Below, in pieces: positions 61,563 to 64,000 of a stretch of DNA of 64,000 nucleotides; the first letter of the stretch is position 1, and each line of letters starts with the position of its first letter. The position numbers and the translations under genes were made by a program. Origin of the DNA: Entamoeba invadens IP1. Its lineage: Eukaryota; Evosea; Mastigamoebida; Endamoebidae. Location: the NCBI RefSeq assembly GCF_000330505.1, contig NW_004443770.1, forward strand, positions 385,099 to 449,098, in the 5' to 3' direction. The notes under the pieces were generated by a model. It was not told the origin of the DNA and did no database searches. It saw only the letters and a program-made list of their open reading frames with translations.

Positions 61563-63374
61563 ATGGATATTCCACGAACCAAAACAATTAACTCCATCGA
61601 GATCGATATTTCTTCAGAAGTTTGTGAAGTCCACGATGATTCATCGGATCAAGATTTTATATCCGTAGTTTTAAATAAACCGACTTTTGATCGCTCCAAA
61701 AGCCCTGAAGTCGTTTGTGTTGGGAAAATAGATGGAGAGAAACGAAAGGAGTTGGGTCCAGGCTATCAACTCTATGGCGACAAGTCCGAACTTTTGGCAC
61801 ACAATCTGTTCAATACAAATGCATCACAACAAACAAAGGATCACATTTCATCCCAGCACTCTCCACTCAACGGTATTGAACAACAGAGTTATGAGAATAA
61901 AGAACCGGACTGCGATAACAATTCCTATAATGATACTAATAACGATACTATTCTTATCGTCCCACAACCAGAAAGGTTTATTACCCCACCGCACACACAG
62001 ACCCCTTCCCAAATCGTTCCAGCAGACACTTTATATACCCCAATAAAGCAGACCGCTAGCGAGAAATCGCCAATCGTTATTGCGTCTGGAACTATAGATA
62101 CTAGTAAAAAAACTATTAAGGAAACTATACCAACCGAGTCGAGTGTAGAGGACAACAGCTTCATTCTACCTCGGCCGTCACAGCCAATAGAATTTCGGAA
62201 AGAGACGCACGAATGTTTCGAAATGGAAGAAGAGCAAAAGCGGTTTATTATGGTTGACGACTTTTATTCCCAAAACAATTGTAATAGTTCTGAGAGTCAA
62301 ATGAGGTCCTCTTTACTCTACGAACAACCCTTGTTTTTCAAGAAGAAGGAAGACGATGTTGTCCAATTGGTAGAATCACCGTGTTTAACACAACACGATG
62401 AAAACCCCAAAGGGCGTCAAAATGTTATTCCGAATGTTATTCAAACAGTCACGCAACAAGTCCTTCAGGAAGTTATTAATAAAGAAGAAAAAGATGTGAT
62501 GACGGAGGAAGAGAGAAATGAGTCTGAAGTCTCCAAAATCTTATCGAAGTGTACATTCAACCGAGAGACACTTGCTGAAGTGATTCAAGACCAATCACTG
62601 GTATCGGGGAATTCCCAAAATGGCAGCCAAGCGATGGAAATGGAGTCTTCATGTGTAGAAAATGACCGAATCAGTCCAAGTGTAACACAAAAAGTCTTAC
62701 GAGGGAATGCAGTGAATGTAACAGACAGCAATGAAGGTATTAGTAATGCGGAAATGACGAGAGAGAAGCTTGAAGTGTATATCTGGTATGATGCCGAATT
62801 GAAGAGACTGAATTTAGAGAAAGAGAGGAGACTTAATGCTCTTAGTTATCATAATGTCCCTTCTAATGAACATTTTAAAAGTGGTGAATGTCTTCCCCAA
62901 GACAATGGAATGAAAAGAGATGAAAGAAAAGAGAGACTGAGAAGTCCTCTAGTTCAAGATAAATATATTGATGATGGGGAAAGTAAACACGTGAGAAAAA
63001 AAGAAACAAAATCACATTTGAAGAGTCGAAAAGTCCCACCAAAAGCTGTGTGTATTGAAGACGACAAAATTCAACGAGTAGTCACTGTGTCACAACTTGA
63101 AGACCAAAGTCTGTTTGATACGAAACACACGACTTCGAAATGGAAACGATTCCATACAAAACGAGAAGTTGTCGAGTGGATTAAGAGTCAACCAATTTAT
63201 GAGGACATTCTTCTGTATAATGCTATTGATATCGACCACCTCATCACTTTATTCAGAAAAGATAAGTACATCGTCACGAAAAAATTACTCCGCGAATTCC
63301 TGATAGAGAAGTGCGTCAACTTTGCGGACGCAGCACGAGAGGCCGCTAATAGAAGAGGCGCCGGCAATTTCTAA
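61563..63374 (+). CDS. SLX4: SLX4-like structure-specific endonuclease scaffold (603 aa)
   Basis: The first 500 residues are mostly disordered and acidic, with Ser/Thr-Pro motifs (e.g. ITPPHTQTPSQIVP) and a charged coiled coil near 400-425. The last 70 residues match the conserved C-terminal domain of SLX4, which binds the SLX1 nuclease. The residues run VVEWIKSQPIYEDILLYNAI, then DIDHLITLFRKDK, then VTKKLLREFLIEKCVNFA, following the family pattern I...p.LY..IL.YePidl..l...L......v.kk.Lr.FLd..gi.F. The UBZ and BTB domains of animal SLX4 are not seen. Role: resolving branched DNA with SLX1. Confidence 0.82.
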   Translation: MDIPRTKTINSIEIDISSEVCEVHDDSSDQDFISVVLNKPTFDRSKSPEVVCVGKIDGEKRKELGPGYQLYGDKSELLAHNLFNTNASQQTKDHISSQHSPLNGIEQQSYENKEPDCDNNSYNDTNNDTILIVPQPERFITPPHTQTPSQIVPADTLYTPIKQTASEKSPIVIASGTIDTSKKTIKETIPTESSVEDNSFILPRPSQPIEFRKETHECFEMEEEQKRFIMVDDFYSQNNCNSSESQMRSSLLYEQPLFFKKKEDDVVQLVESPCLTQHDENPKGRQNVIPNVIQTVTQQVLQEVINKEEKDVMTEEERNESEVSKILSKCTFNRETLAEVIQDQSLVSGNSQNGSQAMEMESSCVENDRISPSVTQKVLRGNAVNVTDSNEGISNAEMTREKLEVYIWYDAELKRLNLEKERRLNALSYHNVPSNEHFKSGECLPQDNGMKRDERKERLRSPLVQDKYIDDGESKHVRKKETKSHLKSRKVPPKAVCIEDDKIQRVVTVSQLEDQSLFDTKHTTSKWKRFHTKREVVEWIKSQPIYEDILLYNAIDIDHLITLFRKDKYIVTKKLLREFLIEKCVNFADAAREAANRRGAGNF

Positions 63375-63698
63375 AAGAGGTGCAATTGAGTGTATAGTAC
63401 TTCGTTGTTTGATTCAATTGAATAAGAAGAGGAATACAGGAATAGTGGATATCAAATCTTTCGAAGTAGGGTTAAGACTCCTGTTTTTTTGGTATAACTT
63501 TAGACGAGTAATTTTTCATTTAAAACAGTGGGAAAGGTATAAAACAAAGAAAATGAAGCGAATTTTATGAAATTGAATAGAAAAAATTTGATTGAGAGAG
63601 TGTTAAAACACACTTTTGGAAGGCGAAAAACTAAACCCTAATTATTTTGAAAGCAGATGTTTACCTATTTGCTTTAACTTTAAAAACTCGAAAGCATT
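63375..63698. other. Intergenic region between SLX4 and the last gene
   Basis: An 82-codon frame overlapping the SLX4 end (63322-63570) is an out-of-frame shadow. No other feature. Confidence 0.4.
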
Positions 63699-64000
63699 AT
63701 GACTGACTCAGCAACAACTATCATCCCTTCGAAAAGCGCACAACCAACTTGTTTCAAGATCGACGCAAAACCCTTTGTATTCCGCAAAAAGACAACAGAG
63801 AAAATCGAAGCGCCAAAACCAGTCAAATTGTTCAGTGGCCTTCCTGAGGACCGTGAACAAACACCTACAACGCCAGAGTTCACTCTTCCAAAAGTTGCAG
63901 TTTCTGCTGATCTCCCCCATTTACACACAAAAGGGACGAAAACAGTCCTTGCAGAAAAGACGCCACTGAATTTCAACTTTTTGGACAGCGTGAAGAAGAA
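63699..64000 (+). CDS. N-terminus of a hypothetical protein, 3' truncated by window edge
   Basis: ATG at 63699-63701 opens a frame still open after 100 codons at the window end. The peptide is Lys/Pro/Thr-rich and apparently disordered (TTIIPSKSAQPTCFKID, PFVFRKKTTEKIEAPKPVKL) with coding-type codons. No family can be named from this part. Confidence 0.7.
   Translation, partial: MTDSATTIIPSKSAQPTCFKIDAKPFVFRKKTTEKIEAPKPVKLFSGLPEDREQTPTTPEFTLPKVAVSADLPHLHTKGTKTVLAEKTPLNFNFLDSVKK

Noticed and set aside
1..64000. tRNA or rRNA genes, CRISPR arrays, plasmid origins
   Set aside because: No cloverleaf with GTTCRA-type T-loop, no rRNA-like block and no regularly spaced repeat array was recognised by eye; short RNA genes may still be missed.

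Overview
The window looks like a contig from an Entamoeba genome; E. invadens fits best, on overall feel. The signs are very AT-rich intergenic DNA around more GC-balanced genes, short spliceosomal introns (about 38 to 213 nt) that nearly all start GTTTGT and mostly end TAG or CAG, compact convergent gene pairs, and many lineage-specific proteins. The species is my inference; no database search was possible. About 32 protein genes are described. Many of their exons had to be joined by hand: I looked for in-phase GTTTGT...AG introns and checked that each junction restored a known domain.

Layout. 1-792 is the tail of a pogo/Tigger-like DNA transposon. 1276-5020 holds a Cys-rich surface protein and, convergent with it, a coiled-coil protein carrying a DnaJ C-terminal fold but no J domain. 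5575-6384 is a non-autonomous TIR element. 6551-7983 is ornithine decarboxylase, with one intron and one frame break. 7984-10794 is a long gene-poor stretch with inverted repeats and one relic exon. 10795-12702 has an ABHD1/3-type hydrolase and ribosomal protein eL42. 13008-14098 is a fold-back element with 262-bp arms. 14887-31686 contains four secreted lysine-rich proteins between an SDR enzyme, a Pumilio protein, a zinc-finger coiled-coil protein and a degenerate Ras-like GTPase. 32410-43137 has CoaE, CPSF160, the kinetochore protein Spc25, a propeller/solenoid scaffold protein and two unknowns. 43690-50170 has a half-LIM protein, a kinase with repeats, a MITE and a plant-like Myb/SANT protein. 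52334-64000 has unknown small genes, a SEL1L/Hrd3-like protein, a VPS9-domain Rab GEF, a NUDIX hydrolase, SLX4 and the start of a further gene.

No operon-like arrangement is seen and the conserved genes are unrelated housekeeping functions (polyamine and CoA synthesis, ribosome, mRNA 3' processing, kinetochore, ER quality control, endocytic GEF, DNA repair scaffold). The most unusual theme is the group of secreted, extremely Lys-rich proteins. One is a 767-residue mosaic with 11-residue amphipathic repeats; two are long coiled-coil proteins transcribed divergently from one 658-bp region. I suggest they are co-packaged secretory or cyst-wall/granule components, but that is inference. Other strong reconstructions are Spc25 (221 aa), SLX4 (C-terminal domain) and an eight-repeat Pumilio protein whose recognition residues predict the classical UGUAUAUA target. 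No tRNA, rRNA or CRISPR was recognised.
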